DNA from: Zafaria ginkgonis
GTDB taxonomy: Bacteria > Actinomycetota > Actinomycetes > Actinomycetales > Micrococcaceae
DNA: 64,000 nucleotides
NCBI RefSeq assembly: GCF_039540195.1
Contig: NZ_BAABEO010000008.1
Location: 434,001 to 498,000 of the forward strand
Direction of reading: 5' to 3'
Shown here piece after piece: positions 8,110 through 17,160 of the stretch. Both the position numbers and the translations under genes were made by a program. The first letter of the stretch is position 1. Every line of letters starts with the position of its first letter. Under the pieces are notes generated by a model, which made no database searches, had not been told where the DNA came from, and saw nothing but the letters and a program-made list of their open reading frames with translations.

Positions 8110-10254
8110 TCACGCCAGCACGTCCAGTCCGGCGGTCCCCGCGGCGGTGCCGGGGAGCACGACGCCGGCCGTCCCCTCCGCGGCGTGCCCGGCGCCGCGA
8201 ACCCCCGCGTTCCCCGGCTGCACGCCTCCGGGGCCGTTGCGCCCTGTCCCGGGGTGTCCGGTCCCGTTCTGGCCTGCGCTGCTTTGGCCAGTGCCGTTCT
8301 GGCCCTGCCCGCTACCGGCCTCACCACCAAACGATGCCCCGTGGCCGTTTCCCTGCCCGAAGGAACCCTGCCCTAAGAAACCCGGCCCGAAGGAACCCGC
8401 GCGGCCCTGGTCGGTTCGCGGGTCGACGCTGAGTTGGGCCTGGGGGCCCAGCACCTGGGCGAGGTCGCGGCGCAGGTCGGCCAGGCCCGAGCGCAGCGCT
8501 TCGCGGCCGGCGTCGGTGGCGGAGGTTAGTTCCACCTTGATACTCCCGTCCGCGCCGATGGTCGCGCGGATGGTCACGGGACCGTAGGTGTCGGGGCTGA
8601 CCCTCACGATGACGGAACGCTCCCCCGGTCCGGCCTCGGCCAGCCTGGCAACGGGTCCGCCGAGCTGCCGGTTCAGGGCCGCTTGGTCGGCCGCCGTGGA
8701 GCGGACCGTGGGGGCGGCGGAGGACACCTCGCCCACCGCCGGCACCGTGGCGCCGGCCGGTACGTCGGCCGACGGCGACCCCGCGCCGGGGACCGGATGC
8801 TGGGACGCGCCCTGTACACCGGCAGGGAGGGCAGCCGGCCCGGCAACGTCACTGCCGCCACCGCCCTGCGCAGCACCCTCCAGGCCGGAGCCGCCCAAGC
8901 CGGAGCCGCCCAGGCCCGAATCGCCCAGACCGGATTCATGCAGGCCGGATCCACGCAGGCCGCGGCCGGCGAGCGCGTCCGGCTGGTCCTGCCCTGCGGA
9001 CCCCGTGCCGGTGGGGGCGTGGACGGTAGTGCCGGGCAGGCCGGGGCCGCCCTCTTCCAGCACCGGCGCTTCCCCGCCGACCGCGGTCCCCGCTGCCGCG
9101 GCGCCGAAAGGTCCGGACGGCGCGGGGACGGCGATGGCCCCGCCGGTCAGGGCGGAGCCATTCAAGGGAGCACCGGACGGGCCGGGGGCAATACCGCCCT
9201 GCACCGGGTCCGCCCGGTCGACGGCGGGCGCGCCGGGCAGGGGCATGCCGGGCAGGGTGCGGACAGCCGCGCCGGAAAGGCCGATGCGGTTGAGACCCGG
9301 GGCAACTCCGTCCTGCAATGCAGGCTCTTCGCCGGGCGCGGTTCCCGCTCCAGGGGCCCGCGATGCTCCGAACACCGCGGGATCAACGCCGGTTTGCACC
9401 AACGGGTCTCCACTGACCGCGGTTCCCGCAACCTCTGTCCCAAGGTTCCCGGGCGCTGCCGCTTCAACGGTCGACGCGCCGGGCAGGGTCGTTCCCGAGA
9501 GCGTCGTTCCCGTGAGGGTCGTGCCGATCAAGGGCGCGGCGTTCAGCATCATCCCGGAGCCGGGCAGACCGGGCGGCACGGAGGATGCCGCAGCGAGGCG
9601 CCTTTGGCCCGCGCCCGCCGTCGGACCGGCGCTGAAGCGGCCTGGGATGGCGAGGGCAGGTGAACCCGGACCCTCCGGCAGCCAACCGGTTACCGCTGCC
9701 CCAAGCTTCTGGGCCCCCGAACCCAAGCCGCCGGCGGCAGGCGCCCCGCCCTTCCCGGCGGCGGCCGTGCCTGCCAGGGTAAGGCCGGTTCCTGCGTTCC
9801 CTGCTTCCTCCCCCTGAGGGGAGACGGAAAGGCTCGACACCGCAAGGACCGATGCGGCTCTGGCTTCGATCCCGCCCGCGAACGGCCCAGCCCCCGCGTT
9901 CGGGACGGCAGGGTTCATGGACGTCTGCTGGAGGCCGGCGGAATCCGCGGAGCGAGGTAGGGCACCGTCTTGTGCCGCCGCCGTCGTGCTGGTTTCCGGT
10001 GCCGGCCCGCGCTTCCCCGGCAGGTCACCCATCGCTTCGGCCAAGCTGCGGGTTTCATTGGCGCTGCGCGTGACGTTGACGCTTCCGGTGACGTTGGCGG
10101 TAGGCGTTTCATTGGCGCTGCGTGCGGCATCAAGGCTGCGCGCAAAGCCAAGGCCCGCGTCCCGTCCCGCCCCGATGCCCCCGCTCCCATGGCGTGCGGG
10201 ATCCTGGCGCACCGCGTTCTGGGGGGCGGCAGCCAGGTCCCCCGCGGCGATCAT
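8110..10254 (-). CDS. fliK: Flagellar hook-length control protein FliK
   Basis: 714 aa, long for FliK. Most of it is low-complexity Gly/Ala/Pro/Thr/Ser sequence as expected for a molecular ruler. The C-terminal third holds the FliK_C pattern (VRVSPDTYGPVTIRATIGADG, then LRSGLADLRRDLAQVLG). Several tandem repeats are visible: L-x-G-T-T units near 9481-9530, G-L-x-x-S pentapeptides near 8884-8966, and a 17-bp direct repeat at 10052 and 10106. The start overlaps the nlpC stop (ATGA). Repeat number would be expected to affect ruler length; that is inference. Confidence 0.85.
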   Translation of the reverse strand: MIAAGDLAAAPQNAVRQDPARHGSGGIGAGRDAGLGFARSLDAARSANETPTANVTGSVNVTRSANETRSLAEAMGDLPGKRGPAPETSTTAAAQDGALPRSADSAGLQQTSMNPAVPNAGAGPFAGGIEARAASVLAVSSLSVSPQGEEAGNAGTGLTLAGTAAAGKGGAPAAGGLGSGAQKLGAAVTGWLPEGPGSPALAIPGRFSAGPTAGAGQRRLAAASSVPPGLPGSGMMLNAAPLIGTTLTGTTLSGTTLPGASTVEAAAPGNLGTEVAGTAVSGDPLVQTGVDPAVFGASRAPGAGTAPGEEPALQDGVAPGLNRIGLSGAAVRTLPGMPLPGAPAVDRADPVQGGIAPGPSGAPLNGSALTGGAIAVPAPSGPFGAAAAGTAVGGEAPVLEEGGPGLPGTTVHAPTGTGSAGQDQPDALAGRGLRGSGLHESGLGDSGLGGSGLGGSGLEGAAQGGGGSDVAGPAALPAGVQGASQHPVPGAGSPSADVPAGATVPAVGEVSSAAPTVRSTAADQAALNRQLGGPVARLAEAGPGERSVIVRVSPDTYGPVTIRATIGADGSIKVELTSATDAGREALRSGLADLRRDLAQVLGPQAQLSVDPRTDQGRAGSFGPGFLGQGSFGQGNGHGASFGGEAGSGQGQNGTGQSSAGQNGTGHPGTGRNGPGGVQPGNAGVRGAGHAAEGTAGVVLPGTAAGTAGLDVLA

Positions 10255-10913
10255 GCGGAGGCCGGCGCAACGCGCCGGATCGTGTCGATGTCATCGGCGC
10301 TGGTCAGCGACCTGATGGAAACCGATTGACCGGGCTGCGGCGCATGCAGGATCTTGTTGTCGCCGAGGTAGATGGCGATGTGGGAGCCGTTGCGCATGCC
10401 GAGCAGGTCCCCCGGCTGAGCCTCGGCGAGGGAGGCGACCGCGGTGCCTTCCTTCGCCTGGTCGCGGGCCACGCGCGGCATGTCCACACCGAGTTCCCCC
10501 ATCACCAGCTGCACCAGGCCGGAGCAGTCCAGGCCCTTGTCGGGATCGGTACCGCCCCACACGTAGGGCACCCCGAGGTACTTCTTGGCGGTGGCGACGA
10601 TGTCCGCTCCGCCGGTGGTGCCGCTCGTGGAGGCAGGGGCCGCGGAGGTGGTCTTGGCCGCGTCGAGGGCCTGGGCGAAGAGCGAGGAGCGGGAGGCTTC
10701 GGAGCCCAGCAGCGTGGACAGCGAATCCAGCGAGGTGCCCGAGGTGCCCAATCCCAGGCTGGACGCCAGCGACTCCAGCGAGGACGTCTGGGTCATCGTG
10801 GCCTGCGTGTTCTGGACCGCCGTGGCCTCGGTGGTGGAGGCGGTGACGGCCTGCATCATCCCGAACCGCGACTGGATGCTGGAGATGCGCTCGAGCGTCG
10901 CCTCGTAACTCAT
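10251..10913 (-). CDS. NlpC/P60 peptidoglycan hydrolase of the flagellar operon
   Basis: 220 aa. Residues ~102-215 form an NlpC/P60 domain with catalytic Cys130 (LDCSG), His178 (GSHIAIYLGD) and a third polar residue, His190. It would cleave D-Glu-meso/DAP stem-peptide bonds. The first ~100 residues are a Ser/Thr/Ala-rich helical region with no Sec signal peptide, which suggests export through the flagellar type III apparatus, as for rod hydrolases such as FlgJ. It is coupled to fliK by ATGA and follows a sigma-28-type promoter. A likely Gram-positive substitute for the FlgJ muramidase, opening the wall for the rod. Confidence 0.88.
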   Translation of the reverse strand: MSYEATLERISSIQSRFGMMQAVTASTTEATAVQNTQATMTQTSSLESLASSLGLGTSGTSLDSLSTLLGSEASRSSLFAQALDAAKTTSAAPASTSGTTGGADIVATAKKYLGVPYVWGGTDPDKGLDCSGLVQLVMGELGVDMPRVARDQAKEGTAVASLAEAQPGDLLGMRNGSHIAIYLGDNKILHAPQPGQSVSIRSLTSADDIDTIRRVAPASA

Positions 10914-10943
10914 CGGGCCCTTTCCGTGGTGTTCAGTTCCCTA

Positions 10944-10970
10944 CTGTCGGCAGGGCCGGCGGGAAGTTAA
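10944..10970 (-). promoter_or_regulatory. Sigma-28 (FliA) type promoter of nlpC-fliK-flgD-flgE
   Basis: Minus strand reads TTAA, 15 bases, GCCGACAG, close to TAAA-N15-GCCGATAA, 31 bases before the nlpC start. Confidence 0.6.
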
Positions 10971-11020
10971 GCGAAGCCGGCAAACCGAAGGGTTTCGCCA
11001 AAGGACATTGCCCATCCCTC

Positions 11021-11085
11021 GCGTTTCGCCAAAGGTTGATGCTGGGTTGCACCCCGAAACCCAGCATCAACCTTTGGCGAAACGC
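11021..11085. repeat. Long intergenic palindrome (family A, copy 2)
   Basis: 28-base perfect arms (GCGTTTCGCCAAAGGTTGAT then GCTGGGTT) around a 9-base loop. The arm sequence is nearly that of the copy at 3741. Shorter outer half-copies flank it: GTTTCGCCAAAGGA at 10992-11005 and its degenerate complement at 11101-11113, giving a nested inverted structure. It lies between fliJ and nlpC, and could terminate the fliD-fliJ transcript. Confidence 0.85.
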
Positions 11086-11156
11086 AGGAGCGGAACAGGA
11101 TCCTTTGGCAAGGCATGCCGGCGCTTCATCTCCGAGGACCTTCAACTCGGGAGTGC

Positions 11157-11576
11157 CTATCTCCCCCGCGTCCGGGACCAAGCGGCGGCGCCGGCCTCGT
11201 CCAGGGCGGTCTGCTCGCGGCGTTCGGCAGCCGCGGCGGCCTCTGCCCCGCGGCGCTCCACCGCCTTCGCGGCCGTGGCGGCGGCCTGCCGGGCGGTCCT
11301 CAGCCCGTCCTCGGCGGCTGCGGCCTCGCTGGCGTGCTCGGCGGCCACGCCGCGCAATTCGGCAAGCAGCCCGTAGCCGCCCAAGCGGGCCTGGAACGCG
11401 GCGTTGGCAGCGGTTGCCGCGACGCGCGCCGCCGCCTCCACCTGTTCGCCGACCTCCTCGACCCGGCGTCCCGCCGCCCCGGCCCGGCGGGAAGCCTCCC
11501 CCGCCTTCGCGGCGGCGAGGTCCTCCTCAAGCCGGCGCAGCCGCAGCAGCGAGGCGAGCCGGTTGACCCCGCTCAT
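11157..11576 (-). CDS. fliJ: Flagellar export protein FliJ (probable)
   Basis: 139 aa, almost entirely an Ala/Glu/Arg-rich alpha-helical coiled coil (LLRLRRLEEDLAAAKAGEASR onwards). Sequence conservation is weak, as is normal for FliJ. The call rests on coiled-coil character, size, and its place directly after fliI. FliJ connects the FliI ATPase ring to FlhA in the export apparatus. The ATG chosen has AAGGGG 8 bases upstream; the frame is open further but without coding character. Confidence 0.75.
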   Translation of the reverse strand: MSGVNRLASLLRLRRLEEDLAAAKAGEASRRAGAAGRRVEEVGEQVEAAARVAATAANAAFQARLGGYGLLAELRGVAAEHASEAAAAEDGLRTARQAAATAAKAVERRGAEAAAAAERREQTALDEAGAAAWSRTRGR

Positions 11577-11634
11577 GGCCGAAACCCCTTCATGACCCGC
11601 TCCTGTCCGCGCCCGACTCCATACCCGCCACCGT

Positions 11635-12987
11635 TCATGCTCCCGCCGCCAGCCTGGCGGCCAGTTCCTGGATCCCCTGCCCCGACACCGCGGCCGGGAC
11701 CGGGCTGTCCATGTCCTGGCGCAGGAACGCGTCGAGGTCCGCCTCGTGGCGCAGCGCGGCGTCAACCAGCGGGTTGGCGCCGGCCTTGTACGCGCCGACG
11801 TCGATCAGGTCGCGGGCCTGCGCGCGGGCTGCCATCACCCGGCGCACCGCGGTGACGGCTGCGCGCACGGGCGGGGCCGCAATGCGCGATTCGAGCCGGG
11901 AGACCGAACCGAGCACGTCGATCGCCGGGTAATGCCCGGAGACGGCGAGCGCGCGGTCCAGCACGATGTGCCCGTCCACGATCGAGCGCACCGTGTCCGC
12001 CACCGGTTCGTTGTGGTCATCGCCCTCCACCAGGACGGTGTACAGCGCGGTGATCGAACCGACCGGCGCGGGTCCGGTGCGCTCCAGCAGCCCGGCGAGC
12101 AGCGAAAAGACCGACGGCGGGTAGCCGCGGGTCGCCGGCGGCTCCCCCGAGGTGAGGCCGATCTCGCGCTGGGCCATCGCCACGCGGGTGAGCGAATCCA
12201 TCATCAGCACGACGTCGGCGCCCCCGTCGCGGAAATGCTCGGCGATGCGGGTGGCCGTGCGGGCCGCGCGCAGGCGCATGAGGGCGGGCTGGTCGCTGGT
12301 GGCCACAACCACGACCGAACGCGCCAGCCCCTCGGGGCCGAGGTCGTCCTCGAGGAACTCGCGGACCTCGCGTCCGCGCTCGCCGACCAGGGCGATCACG
12401 CTCAGGGCGGCCTCGGATCCGCGGGCCACCATGGAGAGCAGGGAGGACTTGCCGACGCCGGATCCGGCGAACAGGCCCATGCGCTGGCCGCGGCCGAGCG
12501 GGGTGAACGCGTCGATGGCGCGCACCCCGGTGGACAGCTGTTCCCGGATGCGGCTGCGTTCCAGCGGTCCCGGCGGGGCCTGGTGGCTGTCCACCGGCAC
12601 GGTTCCCGCCAGCGGCCCCTTGCCGTCGATGGGCCGGCCCAGCCCGTCCAGGACGCGGCCCAGCAGGCCGGGCCCGATCCCGATCAGTCCGCTGTCCGGC
12701 GCCGCCACGGCATCGTCGCCGACCTGGAGCCGGGCGGTGGATTCCAGCGCCATGCAGCGCAGCGAGCCCGAGCCGGCGGAAACCACCTCGGCCAGGCCGC
12801 CGCCGCAGCGCACCACCCCGCCCACCGGCAGGGCGAGGCCGGTGATCTCCGAGCCCAGGCCGCTGACGGACACCACGCGGCCGGTGCGCCGGGGAGCCCC
12901 CGCGGCGGCCATGCCGGCCAGCAGCCCACTCAGTTCCGGCGGCCTGACCGCTTCCCCCGAACGAACCAGGCCGGTTGATGAGGTCAC
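11635..12987 (-). CDS. fliI: Flagellum-specific ATP synthase FliI
   Basis: 450 aa, normal length. Walker A GLFAGSGVGKSSLLSM at ~172-186, the ATPase signature ADVVLMMDSLTRVAMAQREIGL, and PATRGYPPSVFSLLAGLLERTG are the F-type/T3SS ATPase motifs. It energises substrate unfolding at the export gate. The GTG start overlaps the fliH stop (GTGA), with GGGGAGGAG just upstream; an alternative GTG lies one codon earlier. Confidence 0.96.
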   Translation of the reverse strand: MTSSTGLVRSGEAVRPPELSGLLAGMAAAGAPRRTGRVVSVSGLGSEITGLALPVGGVVRCGGGLAEVVSAGSGSLRCMALESTARLQVGDDAVAAPDSGLIGIGPGLLGRVLDGLGRPIDGKGPLAGTVPVDSHQAPPGPLERSRIREQLSTGVRAIDAFTPLGRGQRMGLFAGSGVGKSSLLSMVARGSEAALSVIALVGERGREVREFLEDDLGPEGLARSVVVVATSDQPALMRLRAARTATRIAEHFRDGGADVVLMMDSLTRVAMAQREIGLTSGEPPATRGYPPSVFSLLAGLLERTGPAPVGSITALYTVLVEGDDHNEPVADTVRSIVDGHIVLDRALAVSGHYPAIDVLGSVSRLESRIAAPPVRAAVTAVRRVMAARAQARDLIDVGAYKAGANPLVDAALRHEADLDAFLRQDMDSPVPAAVSGQGIQELAARLAAGA

Positions 12988-13619
12988 CACTCCTCCCCGC
13001 GCAGCGCGGCGCGGGCACGGGCCAGGGCCGCGCCGAGCCGCGCGTCGATCCACCCGCCGTCGTACTCCGCCACGGCGTCCCCGCGCGCCAGGGCCGGATC
13101 GGCCACCAGCACGACGCCGGCCGCCTCCTGCCCGGCCAGCGCCGCCAGGTCCTCCGGGTGCAGCCTGACCGTGTGGACGGGCGGGTCGGTGGGCACGGCG
13201 AGGGCGCGGTCCAGGGCGGACCGGGCGCGGTCCCCCAGCAGGTCGGGGCCCGAGACGTTGGAACCGAGCAGGTCCGCGGCCAGGTCCAGGGCGGCCTCGG
13301 CCAGGACGCCGGTCAGCTGCCCCAGGTGGTCCACCATGCGGTCGTTCAAGCCGGCCGCCGCGGCCTCGAGGGCCCGGACCGCGGAGGCCGCGCGGACCTG
13401 TTCGGCTTCGCGGATGCGGGCGGCCTGGGCCTCCAGTTCGGCGCGGGCCGTGGCCAGGCCGGCCGCAGCCACGGCGGCGCCGGCCGCGTAGCCGGCGGCA
13501 TGGCCGCGCACCCGGGCGCGTTCGAACCCGGCATCGATCCGTTCCGTCCCGAGCACCGGGATCTCCAGCGGCCGGTAGGCGGGCACGGCGGCCGCGGCGC
13601 CGGCAGAGGACTCAGACAT
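12984..13619 (-). CDS. fliH: Flagellar assembly protein FliH
   Basis: 211 aa, Ala-rich. Residues ~45-95 form the long helix with AxxxG-like spacing (GHAAGYAAGAAVAAAGLATA), and the C-terminal ~90 residues resemble the FliH/YscL stator domain (VHTVRLHPEDLAAL, LVADPALARGDAVAEYDGGWIDARL). FliH dimers hold FliI at the C-ring. Start overlaps fliG by 8 bases; stop overlaps fliI. Identity follows from domain plus gene order fliF-fliG-fliH-fliI. Confidence 0.88.
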   Translation of the reverse strand: MSESSAGAAAAVPAYRPLEIPVLGTERIDAGFERARVRGHAAGYAAGAAVAAAGLATARAELEAQAARIREAEQVRAASAVRALEAAAAGLNDRMVDHLGQLTGVLAEAALDLAADLLGSNVSGPDLLGDRARSALDRALAVPTDPPVHTVRLHPEDLAALAGQEAAGVVLVADPALARGDAVAEYDGGWIDARLGAALARARAALRGEEW

Positions 13620-14631
13620 AGCTGTCCTCGTCCGTGCGGCGGATCTGCACCTCGCCCTGGGCCTCAAGGGCACGGACGGCCCGGACGATCTCCGAGCGGG
13701 CGTCCTCCACCTGCGAGGAACGGACCCGGCGCTGGATCGAGGTCTCCTCGGCAAGGGCCGCCAGCGTGCGCTCGCTGACGTTGGATTCGATGGCTTCGAC
13801 GACGGCCGTGGGGGCTCCGCGCATGGCCAGCGCCAGCAGGGCCGGATCGACCCCGCGCAGGACCTTCTGCATGTCCAGGTTCTCCAGCTTCGCCAGGTCG
13901 GCGAAGGTGAGCAGCCTCGAGCGGACCTCCTCGGCCAGTTCGGGGTCGGTCTCGGCCAGGGCGGCGAGCAGGCCGCGCTCGGTGGCGGCGTCGGACCGGT
14001 TGAGGATGTCCACCAGCGGCTGGATGCCGCCCAGGCTCTCCCCCGCGTCCCGGGTGGTGACCACGGCACCGACGCGGCTCTTGAGGGATTCCGCCACCAG
14101 GGCAACGGCCTCGGGCGTGGCCGGACCCATCTCGGCGATCGCCTGGGCCACCTGGGCGCGGGCGGCCTCGGGCAGCCCGGCCAGCACCGCCGAGGCGTGG
14201 CCGGGCTGCAGGTGGGCCATGACCAGGGCCGCGGTCTGCGGCAGCTCGCCGTCGAGCAGGGAGGAAATCTGTCCGGCGTCGACGTCCTCGAGGAACTCGA
14301 AGGACCGGCCGGCGATGCTCGCCGAGAGGCGGTCCATCACCCCGGAGGCGCGGTCGCGGCCGTAGGTGGCCTCCAGCAGGCCGACGGCGACGTCCTTGCC
14401 TCCGCGGGCCGGACGCTGGCCGGACAGGGTCAGCTCGTGGAACTCCGCGACGGCGGCATCGGCGACCGCCGCATCCACCCGGCGCAGCCGCACGATCTCG
14501 GTGGCCAGGTCCTGCGCCTCGGGTTCGCTGAGCTCGCGCATGACCGCCGCGGCGTCCTCCTGCTCGAGCTGCATCAGCACGACGGCGGCCTTCTGCAGTC
14601 CGGACAGTTCGCTACTGGTTTTCGCTTTCAT
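13612..14631 (-). CDS. fliG: Flagellar motor switch protein FliG
   Basis: 339 aa, normal length. The N-terminal LSGLQKAAVVLMQLEQEDAAAV, middle LLDGELPQTAALVMAHL (EHPQ-like segment reads GELPQ) and C-terminal domain with charged residues FADLAKLENLDMQKVLRGVD are recognisable. It links the MS-ring (FliF) to FliM and contacts MotA to make torque. It starts 24 bases after the fliF stop. Confidence 0.95.
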   Translation of the reverse strand: MKAKTSSELSGLQKAAVVLMQLEQEDAAAVMRELSEPEAQDLATEIVRLRRVDAAVADAAVAEFHELTLSGQRPARGGKDVAVGLLEATYGRDRASGVMDRLSASIAGRSFEFLEDVDAGQISSLLDGELPQTAALVMAHLQPGHASAVLAGLPEAARAQVAQAIAEMGPATPEAVALVAESLKSRVGAVVTTRDAGESLGGIQPLVDILNRSDAATERGLLAALAETDPELAEEVRSRLLTFADLAKLENLDMQKVLRGVDPALLALAMRGAPTAVVEAIESNVSERTLAALAEETSIQRRVRSSQVEDARSEIVRAVRALEAQGEVQIRRTDEDSYV

Positions 14632-14655
14632 GCCGTGGCTTTCATGTCAGTGCTT

Positions 14656-16395
14656 TCATGCGGGGACGTTCTCTGCAGCCGGGGCATCCGCTGCGGCCGG
14701 GGCGGACGCGGAGTCCTGGGCCGGCGCCTCCGCGGCGGCCACGGCGGGCCGGGCGGCGGTGAGGGCGGGGGTGCCTGAGTCCCCGTCGATGAAGGCGCGC
14801 AGGAATTCGGCCGTGCGTGCCGGGTCGGTCGCCGCCATGTGGCCGATCGCTGCCCGCTGCAGGTCCGCCTGCCGGGACGGGGAAGCGGTGAGCTCCGGCA
14901 GCGGGGCCGGGAAGCTTTCGAGGGCCTGGGCCTGGACCAACGCCGGGATGGAGGTGGTGGCCGGGGGCGGCGTCGACCCGAGCTGGGCCAGCGTGCGCAT
15001 TTCCTCGAGTTCGATCTCCTCGCGCCGGTCCAGCGCCTCCCGGCGGTCGCGGCGGCGGGCCCGGGCGATGAAGAAGGCGGCCATGGCCAGGCCCAGCACG
15101 ACGGCGGCGGCGATGATGCCCCCGCGGATGAGCTCCTGCTGGCGGGCCGCCTCCTCGGCCGCCTTGGCCGCGGCCAGGGCGGCGGCGGCCTGCTCGGCGG
15201 CCTGGGTGTTGAAGGGGACCACTTCGACGGCGATGCTGTCGCCGCGCTGGTTGTCCACGCCCGCGGCCGAGGAGATCAGGTTGCTCAGCGCGTTCACGTC
15301 CACGCCCCCGGCGGCGGCCGAATCGATCGCCACGGAGATGCTCTGCCGGCGCACCTGGCCGGCGGGGATGGAGCTGGTTTCGACGACCTTGTCCACGGCG
15401 TTGGTCTTGCTGGCCGATTCGTTGACGTAGTCGCCGCCGCCGTTCTCCCCCTCCGGGACGGCGATGTTGTCGGGGCCAAGCACCCCGCTTCCGACGCCGG
15501 CGTCGCTGCCGGTGTAGCTTTCGCTGTCGGAGGTCTCGGTCAGCGTGGTCGTGTCGTCGCCGTAGGTTTCGGAAATCCGCTCGGTGGTGTCGGTGCTCAT
15601 GTCCGCGGCGACCGCCACGGTCGCGTTGCCCACCCCGACCACGCGGTCCAGCACGCCCTGCACGGCGGCGGAGACGCGCTGTTCGTAGCCGGTGGCCTGC
15701 TCGTCCACGCTTCCGACGGCTCCGCTGCCCACGGCGGAGAGGACCTTGCCGGAGGAGTCCACGACGGCCACGTTGTCCGGGGTCAGCCCCTCGATGGCGG
15801 CGCTGGTCAGGTGCACCACGGCCTGGACCTGTTCCTTGCCCAGGCTCTGCCCCGGCTGGGTTTCCACGAACACCGAGGCCGTCGGTTCGACGGTGTTCTC
15901 CGTGAAGACCGTTTCCTCCGGGATGGCGAGCTGGACGGACGCGCTCTTGACCCCGTCGAGGGAGGCCACGGTGGTGGCCAGTTCGCCTTCGAGGGCGCGC
16001 TTGTAGGTGACGTCCTGCTGGAATTCGGAGGAGGTGACCCCCACCGAATCCAGCAGCGAGTAGCCGTCGGCCTCCGCGGCCGGCAGCCCGGCGGAGGCCG
16101 CCTTGAGCCGCTCGTCGTACACGTTCTCCTGGGGCACCATGATGGTGCCCCCTCCATCGGTCAGCTGGTAGGGGACGTTGTCCGCCTGCAACTGCTCGAC
16201 GATCAGGCTCGCGTCCGAGGCCTGCAGCCCGCTGAACAGCGGCGTGTAGGAGGGGCGGGTGAGCCAGAACCCCAGGGCGGTGGCCCCGAGGACCAGCACG
16301 CCCACGCCGATCAGTGCGATCGCGCGCTGGGCAATGGTGAACTCGCGGACGGCCGAAACCATCCGGCCGACGACGGGCGGCACGGCGGTTGCCAT
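14656..16395 (-). CDS. fliF: Flagellar MS-ring protein FliF
   Basis: 579 aa. Two membrane helices (about residues 26-47 and 425-445) enclose a large extracytoplasmic region with YTPLFSGLQASDASLIVEQL and the RBM domains (ALEGELATTVASLDGVKSASVQLAIPEETVF). The C-terminal cytoplasmic tail carries the FliG-binding segment ending with an Ala-rich tail. It forms the membrane platform for rotor assembly. The ATG overlaps the fliE stop by one base (TGATG). Confidence 0.95.
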   Translation of the reverse strand: MATAVPPVVGRMVSAVREFTIAQRAIALIGVGVLVLGATALGFWLTRPSYTPLFSGLQASDASLIVEQLQADNVPYQLTDGGGTIMVPQENVYDERLKAASAGLPAAEADGYSLLDSVGVTSSEFQQDVTYKRALEGELATTVASLDGVKSASVQLAIPEETVFTENTVEPTASVFVETQPGQSLGKEQVQAVVHLTSAAIEGLTPDNVAVVDSSGKVLSAVGSGAVGSVDEQATGYEQRVSAAVQGVLDRVVGVGNATVAVAADMSTDTTERISETYGDDTTTLTETSDSESYTGSDAGVGSGVLGPDNIAVPEGENGGGDYVNESASKTNAVDKVVETSSIPAGQVRRQSISVAIDSAAAGGVDVNALSNLISSAAGVDNQRGDSIAVEVVPFNTQAAEQAAAALAAAKAAEEAARQQELIRGGIIAAAVVLGLAMAAFFIARARRRDRREALDRREEIELEEMRTLAQLGSTPPPATTSIPALVQAQALESFPAPLPELTASPSRQADLQRAAIGHMAATDPARTAEFLRAFIDGDSGTPALTAARPAVAAAEAPAQDSASAPAAADAPAAENVPA

Positions 16396-16766
16396 CAGGC
16401 CTGCATCCTCATGATCTCGTTGAAGGCGTCAATGCCCTTGTTGCGGACGGTGGCGATCAGCTCCAGGGACACCGCGGCGCGGGTGGAGGCGATGGTCGCG
16501 TTGTGGATGTCGTCCAGGTCCCCGGTCACGGCCTGGAGCGCCAAGGTCTTGGAGGTCCCCTGCAGGCCCTGGACCTCGTCCACCGCGGAGGTGAGGGCGG
16601 CGGCGAAGGAGGCTCCGCCGTCGGCCGGTGCCGCCGCGGTGGCCCGGGGGGCCTGGATGGAGGCGCGGGCGCTCTCCCAGAGCGAGGCGACGGTGCCGGA
16701 GCCGCCCGCACCGGTGACGCCGCCGAGGCTTCCGACGCCGGCGATGCTGCTGATGTCCAGGGCCAT
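16395..16766 (-). CDS. fliE: Flagellar hook-basal body complex protein FliE
   Basis: 123 aa. The conserved C-terminus (LALQAVTGDLDDIHNATIAS, VSLELIATVRNKGIDAFNEIMRMQ) is the FliE signature. It joins the MS-ring to the rod and is exported first by the flagellar T3SS. Start ATG is 1 base beyond the flgC stop; the gene is embedded in flgB-flgC-fliE-fliF, the standard order. Confidence 0.95.
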   Translation of the reverse strand: MALDISSIAGVGSLGGVTGAGGSGTVASLWESARASIQAPRATAAAPADGGASFAAALTSAVDEVQGLQGTSKTLALQAVTGDLDDIHNATIASTRAAVSLELIATVRNKGIDAFNEIMRMQA

Positions 16767-16767
16767 G

Positions 16768-17160
16768 TCAGTTGCGTCCGATCTGGAGTCCGGCTTCGTA
16801 CGTGGACTTGGCCCGGTCCACCACGGCGGCGTTGGCCTGGTAGCCGCGCTGGGCCATGATGAGCGCGCCCATCTGTTCACCGAGGTCGATCTCCGGGTAG
16901 CGGACATAGCCGTCCGCGTCGGCGAGCGGGTTGTTGGGGTCGTGGACCAGCCGCCCCTCGGCGTCGCCCCAGACCGCTCCGGCCACGTGCACGCCCTGTC
17001 CGTTGGCGTCCGCCTGGACGGAGATGTAGCGGGCACGGAAGGCCTCGCCGTCGGTCGAGGTCGCGGTGTTGACGTTGGCAAGGTTGTCGGACACGGCGTC
17101 CAGCCACTTGCGGTGGACGGTCAGGCCGGTGCCGGCGATGCCGATCGCGTCGAAAGTCAT
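16768..17160 (-). CDS. flgC: Flagellar basal-body rod protein FlgC
   Basis: 130 aa. GIAGTGLTVHRKWLDAVSDNLANVNT at the N-terminus and MGALIMAQRGYQANAAVVDRAKSTYEAGLQIGRN at the C-terminus (in two blocks) are the rod protein ends. Forms the proximal rod. Start overlaps flgB stop by one base. Confidence 0.95.
   Translation of the reverse strand: MTFDAIGIAGTGLTVHRKWLDAVSDNLANVNTATSTDGEAFRARYISVQADANGQGVHVAGAVWGDAEGRLVHDPNNPLADADGYVRYPEIDLGEQMGALIMAQRGYQANAAVVDRAKSTYEAGLQIGRN

Noticed and set aside
8588..9817. Plus-strand 409-codon frame opposite fliK
   Set aside because: Pro/Gly/Ala-rich shadow of the repetitive fliK; no motif, and it lies fully inside fliK.
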